In this document: piece by piece, positions 42,885 through 51,472 of the stretch
Position numbering within the stretch: position 1 is the first letter of the stretch
Layout: the number at the start of each line of letters is the position of its first letter
Source: Desertimonas flava
GTDB lineage: Bacteria; Actinomycetota; Acidimicrobiia; Acidimicrobiales; Ilumatobacteraceae
DNA length: 64,000 bases
Assembly: GCF_003426815.1 (NCBI RefSeq)
Contig: NZ_QKYK01000004.1
Span: 1-64,000 of the forward strand
Direction of reading: 5' to 3'
Made by a program: the position numbers and the translations under genes
Notes under the pieces: generated by a model
The model's input: only the letters and a program-made list of their open reading frames with translations
Databases searched by the model: none
What the model was told of the DNA's origin: nothing

Positions 42885-43810
42885 GCGCCCTCCTTCCGTC
42901 CGAACACGCGGAAGTTGATCGAGGTGAGCACCAGGAGGGCGGCGGCCACGACCACGGACATGGCGGCGGCGCTGCCCATCTGATTGCGCTGGATCCCTTC
43001 GATGTAGATCCGGTAGATCATCGACTCCGTCCGCTGCAACGGACCACCGGCGGTCATGATGAACGGCTGGGCGAAGAGGTTGGCCGAGGCGATGAGCGTG
43101 ATGGTGAGCACCAGCACCATGACCGGCCGCAGCATCGGCAGGGTGATCCGCGTGAACTGTTGGATCGGCGATGCCCCGTCGATCGATGCCGCCTCGTAGA
43201 GCACCGCTGGGATGTCCTGCAGGGCGGCGAGGAAGATGATCGTGTTGAAGCCGATCGTCCACCACACGGTGGCGATGGTGATCGCCGCCCAGGTCTCGGG
43301 CATGCTCGACAACCAGCTCGGCCCGTCGACACCGATGATCGACAGGATGTGGTTGAGCAGGCCACCGGTCGGTTGGAAGATCCACCACCAGAGCACGGCG
43401 GCAGCCGTCGCCGACAGCGCGTAGGGGGCGAAGAAGAGCGTGCGGAACACGTTGCGGCCCGGGTAGCGGCCGTTGAGCAGCACGGCCAGGAACAAGGCGA
43501 CGATCACGAGCGGCGGCACGCTCCACAGCAGGAACTCGCCCGTGTTACGCATCGACCGCCAGAAGTCGTCGTACTGGACGCTGTTCGGGTCGATCAGGTT
43601 GTGGTAGTTGTCGAGCCCCACGAACGGCCGCCGCTCCGGTCGGAGGAAGTCGTACTCGAAGAGGCTGGTGTAGATCCCGCGGGCGAACGGCCACAGGAGG
43701 AACGCCGCGAAGAAGACGAAGTGCGGGAGGATGAACAGGTACGGCGTCGCCCTCGACCGAGGCCGGAAGACGGCGCCGTTCGCCGTCGTCCGGCCTGAAC
43801 CGCGAGTCAT
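42881..43810 (-). CDS. Carbohydrate ABC transporter permease (MalF-like)
   Basis: A 309-residue permease, partner of the MalG-like subunit. A cytoplasmic N-terminus of about 25 residues precedes the first helix (YLFILPHFVFFAAFLLWPF). The EAA motif is LYEAASIDGASPIQQFTRI. The ATG overlaps the binding-protein stop by four bases. The gene order (binding protein, MalF, MalG) is the common CUT1 arrangement. Confidence 0.93.
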   Translation of the reverse strand: MTRGSGRTTANGAVFRPRSRATPYLFILPHFVFFAAFLLWPFARGIYTSLFEYDFLRPERRPFVGLDNYHNLIDPNSVQYDDFWRSMRNTGEFLLWSVPPLVIVALFLAVLLNGRYPGRNVFRTLFFAPYALSATAAAVLWWWIFQPTGGLLNHILSIIGVDGPSWLSSMPETWAAITIATVWWTIGFNTIIFLAALQDIPAVLYEAASIDGASPIQQFTRITLPMLRPVMVLVLTITLIASANLFAQPFIMTAGGPLQRTESMIYRIYIEGIQRNQMGSAAAMSVVVAAALLVLTSINFRVFGRKEGA

Positions 43811-45147
43811 TCGGCCGCGTACCGCTCGATGTTCTCGTCGATCACTTGCTGCGATTGGGCCTGCGCCTGCTCGAGCGCGGCCGCGACGTCGTCGGTCTCA
43901 CCCATCAGGACCGCATCGACCACGGGCCCGAACTGGTTCCAGAGCGCGCCCTCGAGCTCGGGCACCTGCGGCAGGATGATCGCCCGGTCGACCACCGACG
44001 CGATCCGCGAGATCGGTGCCGCCACCTCGGCCAGCATGTCGCTCTCGCGAGCCGTGGTGCGCGCCGGGACCTGACCGGCGGCGGCCCACTCGACGGAGTT
44101 GTCGGACAGCCACTTGATCCAGCAGGCGGCGGCCGCCTGCTCGGCGGGATCCTCCGTCGTGAGGCCGAGCTGGTGCGAACCGGCCCAGACCGCGTACTCA
44201 TCGCCGACCTGCGGCATCGGGGCGAAGCCGACGTAGTCGAGTTGCGACAGGTCGGCGATGTGCCATGGACCGTGCATCACGATCGCCGCCTGCTCCTGCT
44301 TGAAGAACGCCACCTCGGGGTCGTTGGCACCGGCGATGTCCGGCGAGTACTGCTGCTTGAGCTCGTTGACGTACTCGAGTGCCTGCACTCCGGCCTCGCT
44401 CGCATAGGTGGCTTCGGTACCCTCGTCGTTCGACACCGCACCGCCGAACTGGGCGATGAACGTCTGGAAGAGAGTGGCGCCCTGGAAGCCGGTGCCGATG
44501 GCGATCGGCTGCACGCCGGACGCTTCGAGGTCGGCGAGCATCGCTTCGAACGCCTCGCGGCTGAGCGGTTCGGCACCCGGCTCCTCCACGCCGGCCGCAG
44601 CCAGCATGTCCTTGTTGTAGTACATGACCAGGGTGTGGATGTCGAGTGGGATCGAGTATCGCTCACCCCCGTACTCGCCCCGCACCCAGACGTTCTCGGG
44701 GAAGTCCGCTCCGAAGTCCTCGCCGAGGATCGCCTGCGTCTCGTCGGTGAACGGTTGGAGCACGTGACGCGCCGCGAGCTCTCCCACGTTGATCACCCGT
44801 ACCACGGTCATGGCCGGTAGCTGGCCGGCCGCGGCCGCGGCGTTGAGCTTCTGCACGTACTCGGGTTGCGCGACGTGTTCGACGGAGATGCCGAGACCGT
44901 TCTCGCTGCTGAAGCGCTCGGCCAGCGTGGTCATCGTCTCGCCGTCCGGCCCGGTCAACGGGCTCCACATCTCGATCGACTGACCCTCGGCGGACGCCGG
45001 GCACGACGACTCTGCCGACTCTGCCGGAACGGTGGTCGCGGCGGCTGCGGTCGGCACCGTCACCAGGGCCAGCATCGCGGCGAGCGGAACACCCGCCGAT
45101 CGCCCTGCGAAGAACCGGCGGCGGGCGGAACGTGAATGTGATGTCAT
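43807..45147 (-). CDS. Extracellular sugar-binding protein (CUT1 family)
   Basis: A 446-residue periplasm-type solute-binding protein exported through a signal with RRRFFAGRSAGVPLAAML, an RRxF twin-arginine-like start, and a cleavage near TAAAAT. The family 1 fold shows as IEMWSPLTGPDGETM, MYYNKDMLAAAG, and AVWAGSHQLGL. It probably binds an oligosaccharide released by the GH43. Two ATGs are in frame; the one at 45147 has AGGAG seven bases upstream, whereas the first lies before that site. A 13-bp tandem repeat lies just upstream. Confidence 0.93.
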   Translation of the reverse strand: MTSHSRSARRRFFAGRSAGVPLAAMLALVTVPTAAAATTVPAESAESSCPASAEGQSIEMWSPLTGPDGETMTTLAERFSSENGLGISVEHVAQPEYVQKLNAAAAAGQLPAMTVVRVINVGELAARHVLQPFTDETQAILGEDFGADFPENVWVRGEYGGERYSIPLDIHTLVMYYNKDMLAAAGVEEPGAEPLSREAFEAMLADLEASGVQPIAIGTGFQGATLFQTFIAQFGGAVSNDEGTEATYASEAGVQALEYVNELKQQYSPDIAGANDPEVAFFKQEQAAIVMHGPWHIADLSQLDYVGFAPMPQVGDEYAVWAGSHQLGLTTEDPAEQAAAACWIKWLSDNSVEWAAAGQVPARTTARESDMLAEVAAPISRIASVVDRAIILPQVPELEGALWNQFGPVVDAVLMGETDDVAAALEQAQAQSQQVIDENIERYAAE

Positions 45148-45167
45148 TGGTCGTCTCCTCATCGGTG

Positions 45168-45215
45168 GACTCGGTCGATTGGCTCGGTCGATTGGCTCGG
45201 TCGATCAGCTCGGTG
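45168..45215. repeat. 13-bp direct repeats ahead of the sugar ABC transporter genes
   Basis: Three tandem 13-base units, GACTCGGTCGATT, GGCTCGGTCGATT and GGCTCGGTCGATC (plus strand), followed by a partial AGCTCGGTG. They fill most of the gap between the GH51 stop and the binding-protein ribosome site. They are not inverted, so they do not form a hairpin. They could be binding sites for a regulator or a slippage-generated expansion. Confidence 0.8.
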
Positions 45216-45235
45216 TTCGTCGTGTTGGTCGGGGT

Positions 45236-46744
45236 TCAGGTGGCTCGATGGGTGAACCGCAGGAGGTGCCACGACGCCGGGGGGACGACGACGGTCAGTT
45301 GACCCTCCTGCGGTTCGGGGGCTGTCGTGGTGCAGGCCCGCACGGCATCGGGCTGCGCGGCCGAGTTGACGACGGCCGACGTGCCCGCCTCCACGACGAA
45401 GTGGGCGCCGGCACGCCACGAGCCCTTCGGCAGCGTGACCGCCGCGGCGACCGGCTCCGCCGGCGAACGATTGACGAGGATGACCGTGCACTCGCCCGCG
45501 TCGTCGTCGATCGTGGCCACCGCGTCCAGCGTCTCCACGTCGCCGAAGCGTGCTGTGTCGTGGCGCGGCGAGGTGATGGCCGGACGGAGAACATCGCCCG
45601 AGGCGTAGCGGGCGGTGAGCGCGAACGGGTCGAAGATCGCCTGCCGCCATGCGGGCCCGGAGGGTTCGGTCCGGATCGGGGCGATGACGTTGACGAGCTG
45701 GGCCAGGCAGGCGATCGTCACCCGGTCGCCATGGCGCAGCAGGCAGGCCAGCAGGCCACCGACGACCACCGCGTCGAGCGCCGAGTAGTCGTCCTCGATC
45801 AGGTGGCGCTGCTCGGCGAACTCGAGCTCCGCCTCACCAGGGAACCTCGACTGGTACCACACGTTCCACTCGTCGAACGACAGCTGGATTCGCCGGCGGC
45901 TCCGCAGCCGTGCGCCGACGGCGTCGGCGGTCGCCGCCACGCTGGTGATCATGTGGTCCATGTCGACCGCGCTCGCCAGGAAGCTGGCCACGTCGCCGCC
46001 GGCCGGCTCGTAGTAGGCGTGCAGCGAGACGAAATCGACGTGCTCGTAGGCGTGCCCGAGGACGGTGCGCTCCCACTCGCCGAACGTCGCCATGCCCGAG
46101 TTCGAGCTCCCGCAGGCCACCAGCTCGATGTCCGGGTCGATGCGCCGCATCGCGTGAGCGGTCTGGCGGGCCAGCCGACCGTACTCGTCCGCCGTCTTGT
46201 GACCGAGCTGCCACGGCCCGTCGAGCTCATTGCCGAGACACCACAGCCGTACGCCGTAGGGCTCGGCGTGGCCGTGCTCGGCCCGCAGGTCCGAAAGCGC
46301 CGTCCCACCCGCGATGTTGGTGTACTCGAGCAGATCGCAGGCGGCTTCGATCCCCCGCGTGCCCAGGTTGACCGCCAGCATCGGCTCGGCGCCGAGACGC
46401 CCGACCCACGCCAGGAAGTCGTCGGTGCCGACCCGGTTGCGCTCGATCGCCCGCCAGGCGAGATCGAGCCGGACCGGCCGTTCGCCGGGCGGTCCCACGC
46501 CGTCCTCCCAGCGGTAGCCGGACACGAAGTTGCCACCGGGGTACCGCACCACGGTGACCCCGAGCTCGGCGGCCAGCTCGACCACATCGCCACGGAAGCC
46601 GGTCGCGTCGGCTGTCGGGTGCCCGGGCTCGTGGATGCCGCCGTACACGCACCGACCCATGTGCTCGACGAACGAGCCGAACAGACGGCGCGGCACAGGG
46701 GCGACCGTGAAGCTGCGATGGAACGTGATCTGCGCCTCGAGCAT
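45236..46744 (-). CDS. Alpha-L-arabinofuranosidase (GH51)
   Basis: A 502-residue GH51 enzyme removing arabinofuranosyl groups from arabinoxylan or arabinan fragments. Diagnostic blocks are RRLFGSFVEHMGRCVYGGI, VRYPGGNFVSGYRWEDGVG, LWCLGNELDGPWQLGHK (acid/base Glu) and SFDEWNVWY (nucleophile Glu). There is no signal peptide, so it works inside the cell on imported oligosaccharides. The ATG at 46744 follows GGGGAAGGGA. It is divergent from the LacI gene across an operator palindrome, and the sugar importer genes follow on the same strand. Confidence 0.96.
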   Translation of the reverse strand: MLEAQITFHRSFTVAPVPRRLFGSFVEHMGRCVYGGIHEPGHPTADATGFRGDVVELAAELGVTVVRYPGGNFVSGYRWEDGVGPPGERPVRLDLAWRAIERNRVGTDDFLAWVGRLGAEPMLAVNLGTRGIEAACDLLEYTNIAGGTALSDLRAEHGHAEPYGVRLWCLGNELDGPWQLGHKTADEYGRLARQTAHAMRRIDPDIELVACGSSNSGMATFGEWERTVLGHAYEHVDFVSLHAYYEPAGGDVASFLASAVDMDHMITSVAATADAVGARLRSRRRIQLSFDEWNVWYQSRFPGEAELEFAEQRHLIEDDYSALDAVVVGGLLACLLRHGDRVTIACLAQLVNVIAPIRTEPSGPAWRQAIFDPFALTARYASGDVLRPAITSPRHDTARFGDVETLDAVATIDDDAGECTVILVNRSPAEPVAAAVTLPKGSWRAGAHFVVEAGTSAVVNSAAQPDAVRACTTTAPEPQEGQLTVVVPPASWHLLRFTHRAT

Positions 46745-46786
46745 GCGTCCCTTCCCCCTGGCGGTCAACGATGCGGCCCTGTCAGT

Positions 46787-46812
46787 TCTACAGCGTTGTA
46801 GATCACGCTGTA
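46787..46812. promoter_or_regulatory. Palindromic LacI-family operator between GH51 and lacI-type genes
   Basis: TCTACA (46787 to 46792), GCGT, TGTAGA (46797 to 46802) is a perfect dyad. An overlapping one pairs TACAGCG (46789 to 46795) with CGCTGTA (46806 to 46812). The CTACAGCGTTGTAG core is centred on CG, as LacI-family sites usually are. The position, between two divergent genes and 28 bases before the regulator start, fits autoregulation and control of the GH51 and importer operon. Binding is not shown. Confidence 0.65.
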
Positions 46813-46839
46813 AAGACCTGATTGCGCGAGACTGCGACC

Positions 46840-47895
46840 GTGCCGGCGAGGACGCGCCCAGTGACGATGCGGGAGGTCGCCGAGGCGGCGGGCGTCTCGA
46901 TGAAGACCGTGTCGAACGTCGTCAACGACTACCCGTTCATCAGACCCGAGACGCGCAGCCGCGTGCTGAAGGCGATCGACGCGCTCGGCTACCGCCCGAA
47001 TCTCTCGGCCCGCAACCTCTCGCGCGGGCGCACGGGGCTGATCGCCCTCGCGCTGCCCGAGTTGGACGCCCCGTACTTCGCCGAGATGGCGCGCCTCGTC
47101 ACCGCCGCCGCAGCAGCGCATTCGTGGACCGTTCTCATCGAACAGACCGATGGCCTTCGATCACGCGAGATGATGGCGCTCCAGGGTGTGCGCACCCACC
47201 TCGTCGACGGCGTGATCCTCAGCCCGCTGGCGCTCGGTCCCGAGGAACTGGGCGCCAGCGGGACGGCGCCGGTGGTCCTGCTCGGTGAACGGGTCTCGGG
47301 CATCCAGCTCGACCATGTCGCCATCGACAACGTCGCCGCCTCGTTCGAAGCGGTGCAACACCTCGCGGCAAGCGGTCGGCGGCGCATCGCGGCGGTCGGC
47401 GCCCAGGCCCGGGAGTCGGCCCAGACGGCGCACCAGCGGTTCACCGGGTACCGCGGCGCGCTGGAAGCGGCAGGCCTGCCCTATCGGCCCGAGCTCGTTC
47501 GCCCCGCCGGGGAATGGCACCGCGAGGCCGGCGCCGCCGCAGCCCACGAGCTCTTGCGCCTCCCCGAGCCGCCGGACGCGATCTTCTGCTTCAACGATCT
47601 CCTCGCTCTCGGCGCGCTGCGGGCGCTCTACGAGCATCGCGTCGACGTACCGGGCGAGATCGCCGTCGTCGGGTTCGACGACATCGAAGACGGGCGGTTC
47701 GGCAGGCCGTCGCTGACCACCGTCGCCCCCGACAAGCCCTACATCGCCACGACGAGTGTCGAGCTGCTCGCCACGCGCCTGCGTCGACACCCGCCTCCCC
47801 CACCGCCACAGGAGGTCACGGCGGGTCATCGACTCATCGTCCGGGAGAGCTCGTCGTCCGAGCACGTCTACGCGCCTCGCGAATTGCCGAGCTGA
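46840..47895 (+). CDS. LacI-family transcriptional regulator
   Basis: A 351-residue repressor. The N-terminal HTH is VTMREVAEAAGVSMKTVSNV with the hinge PNLSARNLSRGRTGLIALAL. The periplasmic-binding-like effector domain follows, ending VGFDDIEDGRFGRPSLTTV. It probably senses an arabinose-containing sugar and controls the divergent GH51 gene and the importer behind it. The frame extends to a TTG at 46822; GTG at 46840 gives the usual N-terminal length. Confidence 0.93.
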   Translation: MPARTRPVTMREVAEAAGVSMKTVSNVVNDYPFIRPETRSRVLKAIDALGYRPNLSARNLSRGRTGLIALALPELDAPYFAEMARLVTAAAAAHSWTVLIEQTDGLRSREMMALQGVRTHLVDGVILSPLALGPEELGASGTAPVVLLGERVSGIQLDHVAIDNVAASFEAVQHLAASGRRRIAAVGAQARESAQTAHQRFTGYRGALEAAGLPYRPELVRPAGEWHREAGAAAAHELLRLPEPPDAIFCFNDLLALGALRALYEHRVDVPGEIAVVGFDDIEDGRFGRPSLTTVAPDKPYIATTSVELLATRLRRHPPPPPPQEVTAGHRLIVRESSSSEHVYAPRELPS

Positions 47896-47923
47896 ACGTC
47901 GGTCCTCGACGGGCGGTGACGCG

Positions 47924-49039
47924 TCAAGCTCGCTCGGGCGTGGCACCTGGGGGCACCGGCGCCGGCCGCTCGCAGCTGCTGGTGACGTCGACCGTGCCGC
48001 CGCTTCGCGTGGCTTCGAGGACACGGGCCATCACCTCGTTGACATGGAAGGCGAGCTCGGCGCTCTGGCGGTGCGGCTCGCCGGTGCGCAACGCGCGGGC
48101 GAGGTCGGCAACGCCGACGCCCCGGCCGGCGTTGCGGTACCCGGCGAGCTCGCCGACATCCTCGAACGCACCGTGTGGCACGCGGGCGATCCCGACCGTC
48201 CCGGCGAACCGGTTGGGATCCGCAACGGAGAGGCTGGCCTTCGTGCCGTACACCTCGATCGGTGGAAGCGCGGTGGAAACAGTGTCGAAGCTGACGACGA
48301 GCGTGGTGAGCGCGCCGGACGCATGGCGGAGCAGCGTCGAGACGAAGGTGTCGACCTCGACGTCGAGTTGTTCGCCGGCCCGCGGCGCCCCGTCCGGCAC
48401 GAGCCGCGTCGCCCGAGCCCGCGAGCCCATCGCGGCGACGGCGGTGATCGGACCGAGCAGGGTGACGAGCGCCGTGAGGTAGTACACGCCCATGTCCAGC
48501 AGCGGCCCGCCGCCGGGCTGGTAGTAGAAGCCTGGGTTCGGGTGCCACAACTCGTGCCCCGGACTCAGCATGAAGGCGGTGGCCCCGATGGGAGCGCCGA
48601 TCTCGCCATCGTCGACGAGCCGCCGGGCGGTCTGGACGGACGTGCCCAACACCGTGTCCGGCGCGCAGCCGATCCGCCGTCCGGCGGCCGCGGCGTCCTC
48701 CAGCATCGCCGCCGCCTCGTCGGCGCCGAGCGCGAACGGCTTCTCCTGGTACACGTGCTTGCCCGCGCGCAACGCCGCGATCGACACCGGCGCGTGCGCC
48801 TGCGGCGTGGTCAGGTTGACGACCACCTCGATCCCGGGGTCGGCGAGAACGTCCGCCAGCGGGCGGGCCGGCACGTCATGCTCGGCCGCGACCCGCGCAG
48901 CCGCCGCCTCCACCTCGTCGCAGACGGCGACCAGTCGCAGGTTGGGCAGTCTGCCGAACGAGTCGAGGTACTGGCCGGAGATGTTTCCGCACCCGACCAT
49001 CGCGACCGTCACCGGCTCGCCGGTGACACCAGCGCTCAC
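47924..49039 (-). CDS. Gfo/Idh/MocA-family oxidoreductase
   Basis: A 371-residue NAD(P)-dependent oxidoreductase. The Rossmann start is VAMVGCGNISGQYLDSFG, then the family motif HVYQEKPFALG (catalytic Lys), and WHPNPGFYYQPGGGPLLDMG, the second conserved active-site block with GGGPLLDMG. Members oxidise sugars, inositols or sugar acids at a secondary alcohol. GTG at 49039 overlaps the ThuA-like stop by four bases. Together they look like the final oxidative steps of the operon; ThuA/MocA pairs are common in sugar-oxidation loci. Confidence 0.92.
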   Translation of the reverse strand: MSAGVTGEPVTVAMVGCGNISGQYLDSFGRLPNLRLVAVCDEVEAAAARVAAEHDVPARPLADVLADPGIEVVVNLTTPQAHAPVSIAALRAGKHVYQEKPFALGADEAAAMLEDAAAAGRRIGCAPDTVLGTSVQTARRLVDDGEIGAPIGATAFMLSPGHELWHPNPGFYYQPGGGPLLDMGVYYLTALVTLLGPITAVAAMGSRARATRLVPDGAPRAGEQLDVEVDTFVSTLLRHASGALTTLVVSFDTVSTALPPIEVYGTKASLSVADPNRFAGTVGIARVPHGAFEDVGELAGYRNAGRGVGVADLARALRTGEPHRQSAELAFHVNEVMARVLEATRSGGTVDVTSSCERPAPVPPGATPERA

Positions 49040-49764
49040 CGGCTCGCCCACAGCAGCCCTCGTCGGACGATCAGCTCGACGTTCGGATCGCGCAGGACGT
49101 CCACATCGTGCCCCGGCGTCGCCACGAACACCCGCCCGGCACCCCAACGCCTCGTCCACACCACCGGCGAGACGACCTCGCCGTGCCACGGATCGCCGGG
49201 TCGTCGGCGCTGCGTCGTCGTCGCCAGCACGTCGTTGTAGCCGTCGACGAACATCCAGTACTGCTCGGTCACCAGCTCGAAGTCGGGCACGCCCGACGTG
49301 ATCGGGTGGGCGCGGTCGCTGATCGTGACGGTGTGGGCCACGAAGTTGTCGCCGGGCCCACCGGTCCACTCCTCGGGCGGTCGCCCAGGATGGGCGCCGA
49401 ACTGCCCGCCCACGAGCTGCAGGTAGCTGGGCTCGTTGCGGAAGGAGTCGACGATCCCGCCGTGCCAACCGGCCAGACCCGTGCCCGCCTCCACCGCGGC
49501 CCGCAGCCCGGCGATCTCATCAGACCCGATCGATCCCATCGTCACGCACTGCACGACGAGGTCCACTCCGGCCATCAAGGCTCGGTCGGCGTAGCACGCG
49601 GGATCCTCATGCACATCGACGGCGAAGCCGTTCTCGATGAGGAACGGGATGAACAGCTCGGTCGTCTCCACCGGCTGATGTCCGTCCCAACCGCCGCGCA
49701 CCACCAGCGCCCGTCTCGGCTGCGCCGCGTCGAAGTCCGGGAGGCTCGTCACAGTGGACGACAT
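49036..49764 (-). CDS. ThuA-like protein
   Basis: A 242-residue protein of the ThuA (trehalose-utilisation) family with a class I glutamine amidotransferase-like fold. It shows LVVRGGWDGHQPVETTELF, VVQCVTMGSIGSDEIAGL, and LAGWHGGIVDSFRNEP, with His in the place of the amidotransferase Cys. It ends with GAGRVFVATPGHD. ThuA proteins occur next to Gfo/Idh/MocA enzymes that make 3-keto sugars. The ATG at 49764 follows a 70-base gap after the GMC gene. Confidence 0.9.
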   Translation of the reverse strand: MSSTVTSLPDFDAAQPRRALVVRGGWDGHQPVETTELFIPFLIENGFAVDVHEDPACYADRALMAGVDLVVQCVTMGSIGSDEIAGLRAAVEAGTGLAGWHGGIVDSFRNEPSYLQLVGGQFGAHPGRPPEEWTGGPGDNFVAHTVTISDRAHPITSGVPDFELVTEQYWMFVDGYNDVLATTTQRRRPGDPWHGEVVSPVVWTRRWGAGRVFVATPGHDVDVLRDPNVELIVRRGLLWASR

Positions 49765-49834
49765 CCTGGCGCAGGGAGAGCCCGTTGCTCAAGAGCCTCC
49801 GGCGATCCCATGGCGATTCCGCTTCGACAAGAGA

Positions 49835-51472
49835 TCAGCGGCCCGGAGAGCCGACCCTGTTGCCGTTGCGGATCATGTCGGCGGCCTTCTCGGCGATCAT
49901 CACCACGGGCGATGCCGTGTTGCCCGACACGATCTTCGGCATGATCGACGCGTCGACCACTCGGAGCCGTTCCAGCCCGTGGACCCGGAGGTCGGGGCCG
50001 ACGACCGCCCCCTCGTCGTTACCCATCCTGCAGGTGCCGACCGGATGGAAGATCGTCGTGCCGAGGTTGCCCGCCTCGCGCGCCAGGTCCTCGTCGGACT
50101 GCACGTCCACGCCGGGCCGCAGTTCCTCGGGGTGATACCGCTGCAGCGCTCTCGCCGCCATGATGCGACGGCCGAGGCGGACCGACGCCACCGCCACATG
50201 CCGGTCACGCTCGGCCGTCAGATAGTTCAACCGGATCTCGGGCTGGGTGGACAGGTCGCGGCTCGCGAGATGGGTCGAACCGACGCTGTCGGGGCGTAGG
50301 TTGACCGCCGAGACGGTGATCGCCGAGAAGCGGTGCAACGGATCGCCGAGCTTGTCGGTCGACAGCGGCTGCACGTGGTACTCGAGATCCGGTGTGGGCA
50401 TCGACGGGTCCGACCGGGCGAACATCCCGAACTGGCTCGGCGCCATCGACATCGGCCCGGTGCGCGACCACGCGTACCGCAAACCGATGCGTGCCTTGCC
50501 GAACGGCGAGTTGACGATCGTGTTGAGGGTCTGGGCGCCGGTCACCTTGAACACCGTGCGGATCTGCAGATGGTCCTGGAGGTTCTCGCCGACCGCCGCG
50601 TTGCCGTGCACCACCGGGACACCGCGTTCGGCGAGGATCGCGGGCGACCCGACACCCGAGAGCTCGAGCAGCCGCGGCGAGTTGATCGATCCGGCGGCGA
50701 CCAGCACCTCGGCGTCGGCACAGGCCGAACGCACGGCGTTGCCCTGTCGGTACCGCACGCCCGTGGCGCGCTTGCCGTCGAACAGGATCGCCTCGGTCGG
50801 CGCGTCCGTGAGCACCCGCAGGTTGGGGCGCTTCATCGCCGGCCGCAGGAAACCCTTGGCGGTGTTCCAGCGCCAGCCGTTGTGCTGGTTCACGTCGAAG
50901 AAGCCCGTCCCGTCGTTGTCACCCTGGTTGAAGTCGTCGCGGGGCATGATGCCGAGCTCAGCCGCCCCGGCCTGGACGGCACGGAGGATGTCCCAGGTCA
51001 AGCGTTGGCGCGCGACCTTCCACTCGCCGCCTGCGCCGTGGAACTCGGATGCGCCGCCGTGGTAATCCTCGGACTTCACGAAGTAGGGCAGGACGTCGTC
51101 CCACCCCCATCCGCAGTTCCCCAGCGCGCGCCAGTGGTCGTAGTCGTTCGCCTGGCCGCGCATGTAGATCATGCCGTTCACCGACGTGCAGCCGCCGAGC
51201 AGCTTGCCCAGCGGGTACGACAACGATCGCCCGTTGAGTCCCGGTTCGGCGCCCGTCGTCATCCGCCAGTCGGTGCGGGGGTTGCCGATGCAGTAGAGGT
51301 AGCCGACGGGGATGTGGACCCAGCGGTAGCGGTCGTCGCCGCCCGCCTCGAGCAGCAGCACCCGCGTGTCTGGGTCCTCCGTCAGGCGGTTGGCCAGCAC
51401 GCAGCCGGCCGTGCCGGCCCCGACGATGATGTAGTCGTAGCGGCCTTCGAGCGCTGCGGCTCTGTTGCTCAT
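49835..51472 (-). CDS. GMC-family FAD oxidoreductase
   Basis: A 545-residue GMC oxidoreductase. The FAD-binding Rossmann motif is YIIVGAGTAGCVLANRL, followed by GKLLGGCTSVNGMIYMRG, and at the end HPVGTCRMGNDEG and VVDASIMPKIVSGNTASPVV. Family members oxidise choline, alcohols, polyols or sugars. The ATG at 51472 overlaps the kinase stop by four bases. In this operon it may oxidise an alcohol or polyol (inference); choline is an alternative but no betaine aldehyde dehydrogenase gene is near. Confidence 0.93.
   Translation of the reverse strand: MSNRAAALEGRYDYIIVGAGTAGCVLANRLTEDPDTRVLLLEAGGDDRYRWVHIPVGYLYCIGNPRTDWRMTTGAEPGLNGRSLSYPLGKLLGGCTSVNGMIYMRGQANDYDHWRALGNCGWGWDDVLPYFVKSEDYHGGASEFHGAGGEWKVARQRLTWDILRAVQAGAAELGIMPRDDFNQGDNDGTGFFDVNQHNGWRWNTAKGFLRPAMKRPNLRVLTDAPTEAILFDGKRATGVRYRQGNAVRSACADAEVLVAAGSINSPRLLELSGVGSPAILAERGVPVVHGNAAVGENLQDHLQIRTVFKVTGAQTLNTIVNSPFGKARIGLRYAWSRTGPMSMAPSQFGMFARSDPSMPTPDLEYHVQPLSTDKLGDPLHRFSAITVSAVNLRPDSVGSTHLASRDLSTQPEIRLNYLTAERDRHVAVASVRLGRRIMAARALQRYHPEELRPGVDVQSDEDLAREAGNLGTTIFHPVGTCRMGNDEGAVVGPDLRVHGLERLRVVDASIMPKIVSGNTASPVVMIAEKAADMIRNGNRVGSPGR

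Noticed and set aside
49835-51472. Choline dehydrogenase naming (betA) for the GMC oxidoreductase
   Set aside because: No betaine aldehyde dehydrogenase, BetI or choline transporter is nearby; the context is sugar or polyol metabolism.
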